Translations under genes and position numbers: made by a program
Assembly (NCBI RefSeq): GCF_001425485.1
Contig: NZ_LMQW01000023.1
Coordinates: 378,574 to 442,573 of the forward strand
Source: Aureimonas sp. Leaf427
Lineage (GTDB): Bacteria; Pseudomonadota; Alphaproteobacteria; Rhizobiales; Rhizobiaceae
Reading direction: 5' to 3'
DNA length: 64,000 nucleotides
Notes under the pieces: generated by a model
What the model was told of the DNA's origin: nothing
What the model saw: the letters and a program-made list of their open reading frames with translations, nothing else
The model's database searches: none
Shown: one piece after another, positions 45,001-53,630 of the stretch
Numbering within the stretch: position 1 is the first letter of the stretch
Layout of the letters: each line of letters opens with the position of its first letter

Positions 45001-45862
45001 CCTGCGCACCGGCGAGTTCGACGACGGCCGCCTCGGCGAGATCTTCATCGACATGCACAAGGAAGGCGCCGCCTTCCGCGCGATGATGAACAACTTCGCC
45101 ATCGCGATCTCGCTCGGCCTGCAGTTCGGCGTGCCGCTGGAGGAGTATGTGGAGGCCTTCACCTTCACGCGCTTCGAGCCGGCCGGCATGGTGCAGGGCA
45201 ACGAGGCCATCAAGAACGCGACCTCGATCCTCGACTACATCTTCCGCGAACTCGCCGTCTCCTATCTCGGACGGCAGGATCTCGCCCACGTGCAGCCCGA
45301 GGATTTCGGAGCTTCGACGGTGGGTCGGGGCGTCGAGGGCGACAAGCCGGCACCTCTGCCGATCTCGTCCGGCATGGTGCGCGGCCAGACCGCGAAGTTC
45401 CGCCTGGTCTCCTCGAGCGATCCCGTCGGCTCGGCCGCAGCGCCGGCTCCGAAGGCCGCCGCCTCCGCGGTCTCGGCCCCGGCCACCCCGATCGGCGCCG
45501 CCCGCCCGGCCGCGATCGGCTCCGCCGCACCCCGCATGGCGACGGCCGCCAAGACGGCCGCCGAGCCCCTCGCCTTCCGGCGCGGTGCCGAGGCGCCTCT
45601 GTCGAAGCCCTCGCCGATCACCGACCTCTCCCCGGCTCAGGGCCTCTTCGACAGCCCGCTCGCCTATGCCGCCAGCGAAGAGGACAAGGCCCGCGTCGAG
45701 GCCGCCAGCGCGCCGAAGACCACCAGCGCCGACCGCCGCGCCCAGGCTCTAATGAGAGGCTACACCGGCGAAAGCTGCTCGGAATGCGCCAACTTCACCA
45801 TGGTGCGCAACGGCACCTGTCTGAAATGCGACACCTGCGGAGGTAGTAGTGGTTGCTCATGA
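42011..45862 (+). CDS. nrdJ: Vitamin B12-dependent (class II) ribonucleotide reductase
   Basis: A 1,283-residue adenosylcobalamin-dependent enzyme that makes deoxyribonucleotides with or without oxygen. It has the class II core ('[12 protein letters not shown]', '[17 protein letters not shown]', '[21 protein letters not shown]', '[31 protein letters not shown]') and a C-terminal zinc tail with '[23 protein letters not shown]'. The Ala/Pro-rich linker at about 1,130-1,210 separates the tail. The ATG at 42011 begins the family start. The last codons (GGA GGT AGT AGT GGT TGC TCA TGA) depart sharply from the GGC/TCC/TCG usage of the rest of the gene, as if the 3' end came from inserted DNA. Confidence 0.97.
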   Translation: MGMTIERRSTKAGTSAYETIPFREATSEIKNPDGSIVFRLEGIAVPAQFSQVAADILAQKYFRKAGVPKILRRVEENDVPSWLWRSVPDEEALALIPEAERTGSEMDARQVFDRLAGTWTYWGWKGGYFASEEDARAFRDELAYMLATQKVAPNSPQWFNTGLHWAYGIDGPGQGHFYVDYLTGELTRSTSAYEHPQPHACFIQSVADDLVNEGGIMDLWVREARLFKYGSGTGSNFSKLRGEGEKLAGGGKSSGLMSFLKIGDRAAGAIKSGGTTRRAAKMVVVDIDHPDIEKYIMWKVREEEKVAALVTGSKTVSKHLKLILSACVNCEGPEGDCFEPMKNPALKRAVKDAKRAQVPENYVKRVIQFARQGYTDIEFPVLDTDWDSEAYLTVAGQNSNNSVRVTDDFLRLVETDGDWNLTARRDGRVVKTLKARELWSQVGYAAWASADPGIQFHTTINDWHTCPEGGEIIASNPCSEYMFLDDTACNLASLNLLQFREATGRFDTEAFEHATRLWTIVLEISVLMAQFPSKEIAQRSYDYRTLGLGFANIGGFLMTSGIPYDSAEGRAICAAVSALMTGVSYATSAEMAGKLGAFPEYERNADHMLRVMRNHSRAAHGTANGYEGLAVDPVPLDHASLKDKRLSGRAKAAWSHAVELGTQHGYRNAQVSVIAPTGTIGLVMDCDTTGIEPDFALVKFKKLAGGGYFKIINNAVPAALRTLGYGEAQIAEIEAYAVGHGNLNQAPAINPGSLRAKGFGDEQITALNTALKSAFDIKFVFNRWTLGDAFCKDVLGVTDAQLADFSFELLPHLGFSKADIEAANVHVCGAMTLEGAPHLQDKDLPVFDCANACGRIGKRFLSVESHIRMMAAAQPFISGAISKTINMPNEATVEECTKAYMLSWKLALKANALYRDGSKLSQPLNASLIAEDSDEDDDIVEETAAALIAAPSAARATEVAERIVERIVEKVIRDREKLPNRRKGYTQKAIVGGHKVYLRTGEFDDGRLGEIFIDMHKEGAAFRAMMNNFAIAISLGLQFGVPLEEYVEAFTFTRFEPAGMVQGNEAIKNATSILDYIFRELAVSYLGRQDLAHVQPEDFGASTVGRGVEGDKPAPLPISSGMVRGQTAKFRLVSSSDPVGSAAAPAPKAAASAVSAPATPIGAARPAAIGSAAPRMATAAKTAAEPLAFRRGAEAPLSKPSPITDLSPAQGLFDSPLAYAASEEDKARVEAASAPKTTSADRRAQALMRGYTGESCSECANFTMVRNGTCLKCDTCGGSSGCS

Positions 45863-45952
45863 TATGCCGACTGGGATTTGTCGGAGTCACCAAAGTTGTG
45901 GAATCGGAACCAAAGTTCTGAACTCCCATGTATGAAGCAGGAATTATAGCCT

Positions 45953-45973
45953 ACACCGACACGAGGTGTTTTT
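45953..45973 (+). terminator. Short terminator-like hairpin after nrdJ
   Basis: ACACC and GGTGT form a 5-bp stem followed by TTTTT, 90 bases after the nrdJ stop. The stem is short, so it is weak or tentative. Confidence 0.4.
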
Positions 45974-46130
45974 CGTTCAGGGCCAATGACTAAACCTGCG
46001 CGGCGCATGCCGCGCAGGAATTCATTCGGGAACAAACCATGATCGAATGGTGGCGCAGACGAAATAGGTGCGGGAACGCCAGATGCTTGGGTTGCCGCAA
46101 TGCGGCGCTTGTAGAGGAAGCCAACCGAAG

Positions 46131-47252
46131 ATGACGAGCTCCGAAGCCACCGCGATTGCCCCTTACCGAGTGCTAAGTCTCGATGGCGGCGGCATGCGCG
46201 GCATCTACACAGCAGCCTTCCTTGAGAGCTTGGTCGGACAGTTCGCTGTCTCGCGTGGCGAACGTTCGCTTGACCTCGGGCGCGGCTTCGACCTCATCAC
46301 CGGCACGAGCACAGGGGCTATCGTCGCCTGCGCCTTGGCGATCGGCAAACCCATGACCGACGTCGTAGACCTGTACCGCGAGCATGGGCCACGGATCTTC
46401 CCTCACCGCATCAAGGGAAGGCGAAGCGCGATCTTCCGAGCGATGACCGGGTCGTACTACGTCCGTCGCGGCGACCAGGCCCTTCGAACAGCACTCTCCT
46501 CGGTGCTGGCAGACGAGACAATCGGCGGCGTCTTCGAAAAGCGCGGCATCTCACTCTCGATCCCGGCCATCGACATGAGTTCCCACAAGGCTTGGGTCTT
46601 CAAGCGAACCCCCAAAAGTGGTCGCCGCGACGATCGCTACCCTCTGGTGGACGTCTGCATGGCATCGAGTGCCGCACCCATCTACCGCTCCCTGGCCGCC
46701 GTCGAAAACCCGGCTTCGCCGAACGCGCCCAAACAGGTTTTTGCGGACGGCGGCCTATGGGCGAACAACCCGATCATGGTCGGCATGACGGACGCGCTGC
46801 TCAATGCCACGCCGGGCCAACCGATCGAGATCTTCTCGCTCGGCACCTGTCCGCGACCGGAGGGCGAGCACGTGACCGAAGCGAAGGCGCATCGCTCGAT
46901 GCTCAAGTGGCGGCTCGGCGCCGACGTCGCGCCGCTTGGCATTGCGGCGCAGGAGTTCGCCTTCGACCACATGGCGCGCCTCATCGCGATCGCCCTTCAC
47001 GAGTCGGGGCGTTCCATCCGGACCGTAAGGTTCCCGAACAAGGACGTCCCGGCGAGCATGATGCCGTTCCTGGCGCTTGACGACACCCGGCGTGAGGCGA
47101 TGGACCGACTGGTGCAGCAGGCGTACCGGGACGCCAACATGACCAAGAGTGCCTGTGACGATCCGGGCAACCCGGAAGGCGCGCTCATTAAGGACCTGTT
47201 CATGTCCCTTCCGCCCGCACCGTCGGCCGCGGCGGCTGAAAAAGACGGGTGA
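46131..47252 (+). CDS. capV: CBASS effector CapV, patatin-like phospholipase
   Basis: A 373-residue patatin-like lipid hydrolase. The glycine-rich oxyanion motif is 'DGGGMRG' (18-24), the nucleophile is Ser60 in 'GTSTGA', and the catalytic Asp is D206 in 'DGGLWANNP'. It is the first gene of a four-gene type II CBASS operon. In the Vibrio system CapV is activated by 3',3'-cGAMP made by the CD-NTase after phage infection and degrades the inner membrane, killing the cell. The ATG at 46131 begins the conserved part; GAGGAAG lies upstream. The CD-NTase gene starts 11 bases after its stop. Confidence 0.92.
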   Translation: MTSSEATAIAPYRVLSLDGGGMRGIYTAAFLESLVGQFAVSRGERSLDLGRGFDLITGTSTGAIVACALAIGKPMTDVVDLYREHGPRIFPHRIKGRRSAIFRAMTGSYYVRRGDQALRTALSSVLADETIGGVFEKRGISLSIPAIDMSSHKAWVFKRTPKSGRRDDRYPLVDVCMASSAAPIYRSLAAVENPASPNAPKQVFADGGLWANNPIMVGMTDALLNATPGQPIEIFSLGTCPRPEGEHVTEAKAHRSMLKWRLGADVAPLGIAAQEFAFDHMARLIAIALHESGRSIRTVRFPNKDVPASMMPFLALDDTRREAMDRLVQQAYRDANMTKSACDDPGNPEGALIKDLFMSLPPAPSAAAAEKDG

Positions 47253-47263
47253 AGGAGACCACC

Positions 47264-48340
47264 ATGTACGACTGTTCCAACGACATTCTCGCCTACCACG
47301 ACGAGCGCGTTACCCTTCCCGACCCCGAGCGGACCGAAATGCGAAACCGCCGGGACTCGAACCGCGACAAGGCTTGGCGCGGTCTGGAACGCGAGGGCGA
47401 TCCGACGCCCATCGAGTTTCGAAGCCAAGGCAGCTACGCTATGCGGACGATGGTTCAGCATCCTTCGAAGGACTACGACATCGACGATGGCGTCTATTTC
47501 TGGAAGGAGGACCTCGTCGACGAAAAGGGTCGCGAGCTCAGCGCGCGGCAGGTCAAGGAAATGGTGCGCGATGCCGTGGACGACGGAAACTTAAGCACTC
47601 CACCTGAAGTTCGCCGGAACTGCGTCCGCGTGCAGTATGCGAAAGGCTACCATGTCGACATCCCTTGCTACCGCCGGGTAACGACGAAGGACTGGCTCGG
47701 GAACGAGTCCCACCACCATGAACTCGCGGGGCCGACCTGGAAGAGATCGGACGCCCGCGACGTGACCGGTTGGTTCAAATCCGAGAACGAAGCGCAAAGC
47801 CCGGACACCTCAAACGGTCGCCAGCTACGGCGCGTGACGCGCGAGATCAAAATGTTCGCGAGGAGCCGGGCTGGCTGGTCCGGGAAGATCCTCAGCGGTT
47901 TTGGGATCACCAAGCTGGTGACCGAAACCTACAGGGCCCACGCGACGCGCGAGGACGTCGCGCTCTACGATACCATGCGGGCCATGCGCGATCGCCTGGA
48001 AGTGAACCTTGTCGTTGATCACCCGGTAACGCCTGCTGAGACCATTACCACCCAGGGGCCCGACGGCTCCGGCGACCCCAAGGCTGCATATCTCAGGGAT
48101 CGATTGTCGGAGGCGCTTGACGACCTCGCATCGCTGAACGAGGCGGACTGCACGAGGGAACGTGCGCTGGCCACGTGGGACCGGGCGTTCGCGACGACGT
48201 TCTTCGGCGCTCGCAAGGAGCCGGCAAAGGTCGCAGCGGGCGTAGCTACGCCAAGTGTCCTTTCTTCCGGCTTCTGGGCGGACCGCGAGGCGGCGGCCGC
48301 CAGCGCCGTCAGGAAGGAAGGGGGCGGCCGACATGCCTGA
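47264..48340 (+). CDS. CBASS CD-NTase (cGAS/DncV-like nucleotidyltransferase)
   Basis: A 358-residue cyclic-oligonucleotide synthase. The nucleotidyltransferase signature is G56-S57-Y58 in 'SQGSYAMRT', the paired metal ligands are D72 and D74 in 'DYDIDDGVYF', and the third Asp is D132 in 'YHVDIPCY'. This pattern resembles Vibrio DncV (QGS...DIDDG...HIDVP), so a cGAMP-like product is a reasonable inference, not proven. GAAGGAG precedes the ATG at 47264. The C-terminal tail is short and helical ('AAAASAVRKEGGGRHA'); in related systems Cap2 conjugates this C-terminus to targets. It overlaps cap2 by eight bases. Confidence 0.92.
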   Translation: MYDCSNDILAYHDERVTLPDPERTEMRNRRDSNRDKAWRGLEREGDPTPIEFRSQGSYAMRTMVQHPSKDYDIDDGVYFWKEDLVDEKGRELSARQVKEMVRDAVDDGNLSTPPEVRRNCVRVQYAKGYHVDIPCYRRVTTKDWLGNESHHHELAGPTWKRSDARDVTGWFKSENEAQSPDTSNGRQLRRVTREIKMFARSRAGWSGKILSGFGITKLVTETYRAHATREDVALYDTMRAMRDRLEVNLVVDHPVTPAETITTQGPDGSGDPKAAYLRDRLSEALDDLASLNEADCTRERALATWDRAFATTFFGARKEPAKVAAGVATPSVLSSGFWADREAAAASAVRKEGGGRHA

Positions 48341-50129
48341 CGGCGGATTCCTTCAGCCCCGCGACGACGCCACACGGGCGCTCGACGAACGGCTGCAGGA
48401 ACTCGGCGGGGGGTCAGTGCGGCGTCTGGATCAATCGGACCTCGTCGTCTATGCGGGTCGTGGCTTCGTCGACGGATGGCGCGTCGCGATCGGTTTCACG
48501 GATGGGGTCGTCAGGCATCTCGACGTTCTCGTCCAACCCAGCTTTCCTGCCGGGCTGCCCAGGATCGCTCTCGTCGAGCACCCACCGAAGCTCACGTGGC
48601 CGCATGTCGAGAGCGACGGCGTCCTGTGCCTCCTACCGCTAGATGCAGAGGTGGATCCTCGGGACCCCGCGGCCGTCACGACCAACCTTCTCGGCAAGGG
48701 TTCCCGGCTTGTGGAGGAGTTGCTCCACGGGTCGTGCATCGACAGGGACTTTCGGGAGGAGTTCCTTACATACTGGAACTACGACCTCAGTTCGCGTCAT
48801 GAGCCGGACAGCTTGCTCAACCCGGTCCCGCCCTCCCGGTCCGTAAGGGCATGGCGCGGTGCGCGTCACACGGTGATCGCCGAGGACGACGCGCAACTTC
48901 GGGATTGGCTGGGCAACCGTTTTCCGGGCTTGGACACGCGCCACGCGCGGATGGAGGAAGCCCTCTTCCTGTGGCTTCCAGAGCCTCCGCTCCCGGCCAT
49001 GTATCCCCACCGCGCGAGGGATTTCGATCGTCTTGCCGACTTGGCCGGCGCGACCGAAATACTCCACCGATCGGTCGAGAGGATGCCAAATTCACTTCTC
49101 GTGGCGATCGGCGCGAACGGACGTGGCGGACCGGGCTTGGTGGGCGTGACGATCGCGAAACCTAACCTAACGATGCGGGCTGGACCGGAACGCTCGCCGT
49201 CGGTCCATCGTGGCTTTCGCCCGGGCCGCCTGCCGGCGGCAGTCGCGATCTCCCGGATGCTCGGCGACGAACCTGTGCGCCGGATGGCAATCCGTCGCGC
49301 CGACCACAGCTGGGTGCACGGCAGGGGAAACGATGCCCGCGCCCTGACGCTGGCCGGAATGCGGGCGGTGATCGTCGGATGTGGATCGGTCGGCGCGCCC
49401 GTGGCGCTGGCCCTCGCGCAGGCGGGCGTCGGATGCCTCGACCTGGTCGACTACGACACACTCAGTTGGGCGAACGTCGGTCGCCATCCGCTTGGAGCCG
49501 AATCGGTCGGTGCCAACAAGGCCGAGGAATTGGCACGCTCGATCAGGAGCCGCTTCCCGCATCTGGCGGTCGCCGGGTTGCCCATGGACGTGTTTGCACT
49601 GATGGCGTCGCGCCCGGACATCCTCAACGATGCGGACGTGGTGGTGGCGGCGACCGGAAGCTGGGCGGCCGAGCATGCGCTCGATCGATGGCACGAGGCG
49701 GCGGATCGGCCATCTCCGTTCGTATATGGGTGGACCGAAACGCACGCCGTGGCCGGACACGCCGTGGCGATCGCGTCTGACGGCGCCGGCCTTTTCGCCG
49801 GCATCGGCGAAACCGGGGTGCCGAAGCTTAAGCTCTTCGACTGGCCGGGAGGCGACAAAGCGCTCGAGGAGCCCGCGTGCGGCGCGCACTATCATCCGTA
49901 CGGCCCCGTGGAACTGGGATACGTCACCTCGCTGGTGGCCGATCTCTCGGTGGCCTGCCTGCTCGGCACGGTGCATCGTTCGACGCATCGAATCTGGGTT
50001 ACCGGAAAGACAAGGGCTGCAGCTCTCGGCGGTCGACCGACGGAGGAATGGGATCGACTTGGCTTGGCGGATGGCGGGAGACAGGCGGAACTGCCTTGGC
50101 CGGACGGCGACCCTGGGGATGGCGCGTGA
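48333..50129 (+). CDS. cap2: CBASS Cap2, E2-E1 ubiquitin-transfer-like protein
   Basis: A 598-residue protein with an N-terminal E2-like domain (about 1-160) and a C-terminal E1-like adenylation domain (about 335-598). The E2 active Cys is probably C99 in 'SDGVLCLLPL'. The E1 Rossmann motif is 'GCGSVGAP' (349-356), and the E1 catalytic Cys is probably C516 in 'EEPACGAHYHP'. Known Cap2 proteins attach the CD-NTase C-terminus to a target and raise cGAMP production. GGAAGGGGG lies before the ATG; the start overlaps the CD-NTase gene. Confidence 0.92.
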   Translation: MPDGGFLQPRDDATRALDERLQELGGGSVRRLDQSDLVVYAGRGFVDGWRVAIGFTDGVVRHLDVLVQPSFPAGLPRIALVEHPPKLTWPHVESDGVLCLLPLDAEVDPRDPAAVTTNLLGKGSRLVEELLHGSCIDRDFREEFLTYWNYDLSSRHEPDSLLNPVPPSRSVRAWRGARHTVIAEDDAQLRDWLGNRFPGLDTRHARMEEALFLWLPEPPLPAMYPHRARDFDRLADLAGATEILHRSVERMPNSLLVAIGANGRGGPGLVGVTIAKPNLTMRAGPERSPSVHRGFRPGRLPAAVAISRMLGDEPVRRMAIRRADHSWVHGRGNDARALTLAGMRAVIVGCGSVGAPVALALAQAGVGCLDLVDYDTLSWANVGRHPLGAESVGANKAEELARSIRSRFPHLAVAGLPMDVFALMASRPDILNDADVVVAATGSWAAEHALDRWHEAADRPSPFVYGWTETHAVAGHAVAIASDGAGLFAGIGETGVPKLKLFDWPGGDKALEEPACGAHYHPYGPVELGYVTSLVADLSVACLLGTVHRSTHRIWVTGKTRAAALGGRPTEEWDRLGLADGGRQAELPWPDGDPGDGA

Positions 50130-50649
50130 GATGCCGCTGACCTATCCCATAGGTGGCAGTGGCCAGATGCTGAGGCTGCGGCCCGATGTTCTCCGGACAT
50201 TCAACCGCCATCGGCAAGGCTGGCTGTTCGGACGGGAAAGCGGCGGTCAGCTATTCGCAGGTTTCGAGGACCCTGGAACGGTCGACGTGCAGGAGGCCAC
50301 GCCTCCCCGCCATGCTGACGTGCGAACTCGGCATTCGTTCATGCCCGACCGCCGAGCCGAGACCCGCGAAATCCAGGACCGACACCGATGCGGACTGCAC
50401 TTCGTCGGGGACTGGCATACCCATCCGGAGGCACGGCCGTCCCCATCGACGACCGACATCGTCAGCGCCCAGGCTGCCTTCCTCTCGTCGAGTCATCACT
50501 TGAATGCGTTTCTAATGGTCGTCGTCGGCCGTGCCCCGTTCCCGGACGGCTTGTTCGTGGCGCTATGCGACGGCAGCTCATGCCACCGTCTACAAGCGCA
50601 GCCTCGTAGGAGGCGCTGGATGTATATTGGGGGGCATTCCAAAGGCTAG
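50119..50649 (+). CDS. cap3: CBASS Cap3, JAB/JAMM isopeptidase
   Basis: A 176-residue metalloprotease. The JAMM residues are complete: E40 in 'GRESGG', H100 and H102 in 'DWHTHPEARP', S110 and D113 in 'SPSTTD', with the exact H-x-H-x7-S-x2-D spacing. Cap3 cleaves the conjugates made by Cap2 and so tunes CD-NTase priming. The ATG at 50119 overlaps the end of cap2 by 11 bases; ATG at 50131 is the alternative. It is the last gene of the operon. Confidence 0.9.
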   Translation: MAREMPLTYPIGGSGQMLRLRPDVLRTFNRHRQGWLFGRESGGQLFAGFEDPGTVDVQEATPPRHADVRTRHSFMPDRRAETREIQDRHRCGLHFVGDWHTHPEARPSPSTTDIVSAQAAFLSSSHHLNAFLMVVVGRAPFPDGLFVALCDGSSCHRLQAQPRRRRWMYIGGHSKG

Positions 50650-50745
50650 CAACGCTCGCTATCAGGACTGTGGACGTTAAGTTGCGTTGGCGCGGAGCGA
50701 GACAAGGCGAGGACGATCCGGTCTGCTATCTGAAGCCAGTTGTCG

Positions 50746-51654
50746 TTAACTCGACGGGGAACGTTGCCCGCCGATGAGGACCCGCTTCGATGTCCGTATG
50801 AATTCCGCATGGAGGGCGACGATCTCGCCTGCCAGCGAATGGAACTCTTCCACGACCTGCCGAAACATCTGCGGGTGATCGAGTTCCCATTCCCCGGGAA
50901 CGGAAAACCATTCGGAGTTCGATCTCGACGGGTATGTCTTGGCGTTCAACAGTCCGACATAGGCATCTACCTTCTGCCAAAGGGAGCGCTTGGCCAGTTC
51001 AAGTTCGGGGTGAAGGAACTCATGCTCGGCGTTGTTCCAATCGTAGACGAAGGTCCGAAGGGGTTCGAAACGGTCCAACCGAAACAGAAATCCGGCCATG
51101 TTATTCTCGTCCACGAAGCGAATAACGCCGTTGGACGGCAACAGGGCCAACAGCTTCTCGGCCAACGCATCGTCATGCTCCCGCGCCGCGTCGTCTAAGG
51201 ACCTCAATTGAGGGTAGTGACGAAAGAACACGTCGTCATCGAGCATGAGATCCGAGGCGATGTCGTCCCAGAATAGAATGGCAACGGTAAACTGGCCGGC
51301 AGCCGTGCGCGTGTCGGAGATCATGCGGACCGCGTGCTGAATTCGCGCGTCGCGAGGCGCCGTGGTTACAACGTACAACTCGTCGAGGCTGGGCTGGAAG
51401 GACTCGGCGGCCGTGATCTCGCTCAAGACGGTAGCCTGGGTCACACCGCCGACAGTATTCTTTCCTTGAAGGCCTATCCGGCGACCGGAAGGGGTCGTCC
51501 CCCAACCGTCCACGCCGTTCTGCGCCTGTCCGGTCCGGCCGTTACGAAAGGAATTCGGCGTGCCCCACCGCAATTTCGCTGCGGCCACGGCGATATCCTC
51601 GAACTCGTCCCAGGATTTTGGCGTCGGGATGTTGGAAGCGGACAGGGTCGGCAT
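50746..51654 (-). CDS. Putative Q-x-K restriction-nuclease-like protein
   Basis: A 302-residue protein converging on the CBASS operon. The N-terminal 140 residues look like a PD-(D/E)xK nuclease of the Mrr-like variant: 'SWDEFEDIAVA' (acidic helix), 'GQAQNGVDGWG' with D49, and 'IGLQGKN' with Q63 and K65 as the Q-x-K half-site. Then 'DELYVVTTAPRDARIQHAVR' and 'VAILFWDDI' complete the fold. The C-terminal 150 residues are helical and unrecognised. Such domains are N-terminal parts of many defence proteins. Whether it belongs to CBASS or is a separate system is unknown. Confidence 0.65.
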   Translation of the reverse strand: MPTLSASNIPTPKSWDEFEDIAVAAAKLRWGTPNSFRNGRTGQAQNGVDGWGTTPSGRRIGLQGKNTVGGVTQATVLSEITAAESFQPSLDELYVVTTAPRDARIQHAVRMISDTRTAAGQFTVAILFWDDIASDLMLDDDVFFRHYPQLRSLDDAAREHDDALAEKLLALLPSNGVIRFVDENNMAGFLFRLDRFEPLRTFVYDWNNAEHEFLHPELELAKRSLWQKVDAYVGLLNAKTYPSRSNSEWFSVPGEWELDHPQMFRQVVEEFHSLAGEIVALHAEFIRTSKRVLIGGQRSPSS

Positions 51655-52171
51655 GACGAAACCTTTGTCAGGAAACCTTAGCGCTGCTGAACCCTTCAGA
51701 AGTCACTTGGCGGCCTCATCAGAGACAAAGGCTCCGTGCGCTAGGAACGCGGGCTGCCGGTCTTCTTACAAAGCACGCGGACCTACCGCACCAGGCCTCC
51801 GGAGGAAACCGGAACACGGTGCCGAGCACTCGGCGCCCTTTCAGGAGCGAGGACGGCGGTTCCTGGCACGGCAGTAGTCGCGCATTTGCAGGTCAGTCGA
51901 TCGTAAGGAGGCTGGCCGTACTGCGGGCCGCTGCGGCGTTCAAGGAAGTGGAGACGACATCGAGCAACCCAGTTGCACCATATACCTGCGCCCCGGCTAT
52001 CGTAAGTCGCACCATGCGACCGCCGTCGTCCGCGCCGACGAGCCCTGCGGACGACCGCGCTTTGAGGATCCAGATCAGAAGCTGGATAACACCAAAGGGT
52101 TCGCAAGTGCCGCCTGTCGGGCGCAACCTTCCGTGGGCCAAACTCTTGCCCCGTGCCTTCGAACCGTACCG
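51655..52171. other. Region between two minus-strand genes, with an open frame continuing past a stop
   Basis: No clear gene. The frame of the unknown gene that starts at 52765 stays open for 93 codons beyond its TGA, down to 51893, with plausible protein composition ('GVIQLLIWILKARSSAGLVG', 'VYGATGLLDVV') but no ATG. It could be a decayed 3' end. The remainder, 51655-51892, should hold the promoter of the nuclease-like gene. Confidence 0.35.
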
Positions 52172-52765
52172 TCAGTAGCGCCTCGCCAGAGACTCCGAGG
52201 TGTCGCGGCACGCTCGGCGTACACGAGCGTCGCGTTCCTCGATGATCGCCGCGTGGTAGGCCGATTCCCTGCCCCGCCGCTCGTTGCGTAGGCGCTCTCC
52301 GGCATCCGACGCAACGACGACGCCGGGGTTCAGCGTCAGGCGGTGGCTGTTGCCGACGACGAAGACCGAGTCGTCCGGGACCCACTCCACGTTCAGCAGC
52401 GGGACCTCGATAAAGGGCTGCCCAGTCGCCTCGGTGAGTTCCGCCGTCAGGTTGACCCGCCGCAGCTCGAACGACGTCCGCATCTCGTGTGAAACGAGGT
52501 TCGGCGCCGCCAGGTCGCGCGCAAGGTTGTCCGCCTGCTCGAGCGTCCCGGCGTACTCGACCGTATACCAGCGGTTACCCCGCATCGCGATCAAGAGCCA
52601 GCCGGACACGTGACCGTCGACGTCCCCGTCGGAGCGCCGCAGGATCGCGACGTCGCGGTCGACCATAACGGCGCGCCGTGCCTCTCCCGGGAACGGCTCG
52701 CTCCATTCGGTCGACACGGGCGGCATGGACGTCCCGCGCCTCCCCTTTCCATTCCTTCCGGCCAT
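52172..52765 (-). CDS. Hypothetical protein in the defence island
   Basis: A 197-residue basic protein with an excellent ribosome site (GGAGGGG, six bases before the ATG at 52765). It contains strands such as 'WYTVEYAGTLEQADNLARDL' and 'FIEVPLLNVEWVPDDSVFVVG' and a charged C-terminal helix. I do not recognise a domain. An in-frame continuation follows its TGA, so the protein may once have been longer. Confidence 0.65.
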   Translation of the reverse strand: MAGRNGKGRRGTSMPPVSTEWSEPFPGEARRAVMVDRDVAILRRSDGDVDGHVSGWLLIAMRGNRWYTVEYAGTLEQADNLARDLAAPNLVSHEMRTSFELRRVNLTAELTEATGQPFIEVPLLNVEWVPDDSVFVVGNSHRLTLNPGVVVASDAGERLRNERRGRESAYHAAIIEERDARVRRACRDTSESLARRY

Positions 52766-53096
52766 GTTCCCCTCCGCAACTTCCAACGGAAGCTCGGGGA
52801 GCTGACAGAAAGCGACAAGCGGCCGTCGGTTACGACCCGTTCAAGCGCGCTAGATCCACGTCTTCGCGGCAGGTCGCCCGAGCCCAGCGGATCCCTGACT
52901 GGTGGAGAAGTTTTCCAGTTTGTCTGTGAAAGTTTTCGCTGCTGCAGCCCTCGCGCCGGGACCAGCGGAGCACGCGGCTGCCGACCAGCTTTCGATAAGA
53001 TCGGCGATTCCTCTCCTTCCTTATAGGACACGCCGTCTCCGAAAGCAGCGGTGGCTCGCCAAGCTAGGTGGCGAGTTGCATTTGCCGGCAACCCGA
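52766..53096. other. Intergenic region
   Basis: About 330 bases with no gene that I can support on either strand. Confidence 0.4.
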
Positions 53097-53405
53097 TCAG
53101 CGGCCTGCGGCCTCTGTCATACGCCTGGCGGAATGGATGAACTCCGGATGGCTCTCGTATGTCGTCAGCAAGACGGCGCCAAGCAGTGCCAGGGTTCCCT
53201 TGGCAGCGGTCTGCGGCGTGAGGCCCTCTACTTCAATCGCTTTGATCGCCCTCCTAGCTTCGCTTTTCGCAAGACGGTAGGGGGAACCAGCATCGAGGTG
53301 CGAGTGATCACCAAAATCTTCGCTTCTCTCGAATGCGAGCATGTCACTCACCGCCTTATTGAGCGCGGTAATGGCTACGTCCACCTCATAACGGTCTTGG
53401 GACAT
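53097..53405 (-). CDS. Hypothetical small helical protein
   Basis: A 102-residue protein, mostly helical ('DVAITALNKAVSDMLAFER', 'LAKSEARRAIKAIEVEG', 'AKGTLALLGAVLLTTYE'). AGGAAG lies before the ATG at 53405. The hydrophobic stretch near residue 75 is too short to call a membrane anchor with confidence. Family unknown. It lies between the unknown 197-residue gene and the TniQ gene, all on the minus strand. Confidence 0.6.
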   Translation of the reverse strand: MSQDRYEVDVAITALNKAVSDMLAFERSEDFGDHSHLDAGSPYRLAKSEARRAIKAIEVEGLTPQTAAKGTLALLGAVLLTTYESHPEFIHSARRMTEAAGR

Positions 53406-53630
53406 GTCGATCGCTTCCTTTCGTTTGACCAGCGCGTGATGGCGCTCGAGCGTCAGTTGGGAATGCCGACGATTGTCATCGGCACCCCTCGCTGACTGCG
53501 AGATGGAAGGCTCTCGGATAGCGCCGTCTCCGGCAAGCCCCCGGCGTCCACTTTCGGCGCCACTGCCGCGACGAGCGCCGAGCCGCTTTCACGACTTCAG
53601 ACTCCGATCGGCCAGAGGCTTTCCGCCGGC

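Noticed and set aside
43165..45846. 893-codon frame on the nrdJ strand in another phase
   Set aside because: Shifted frame of nrdJ; Arg/Gly/Asp-rich composition without domains.
45889..45921. Repeated ACCAAAGTT after nrdJ as an attachment-site repeat
   Set aside because: Nine bases, two copies 21 bases apart, with no matching copy further into the island that I could find; probably chance.
51783..52385. 200-codon minus-strand frame overlapping the unknown gene
   Set aside because: Arg/Ser-rich and out of phase with the better-supported gene that has a strong ribosome site at 52765.
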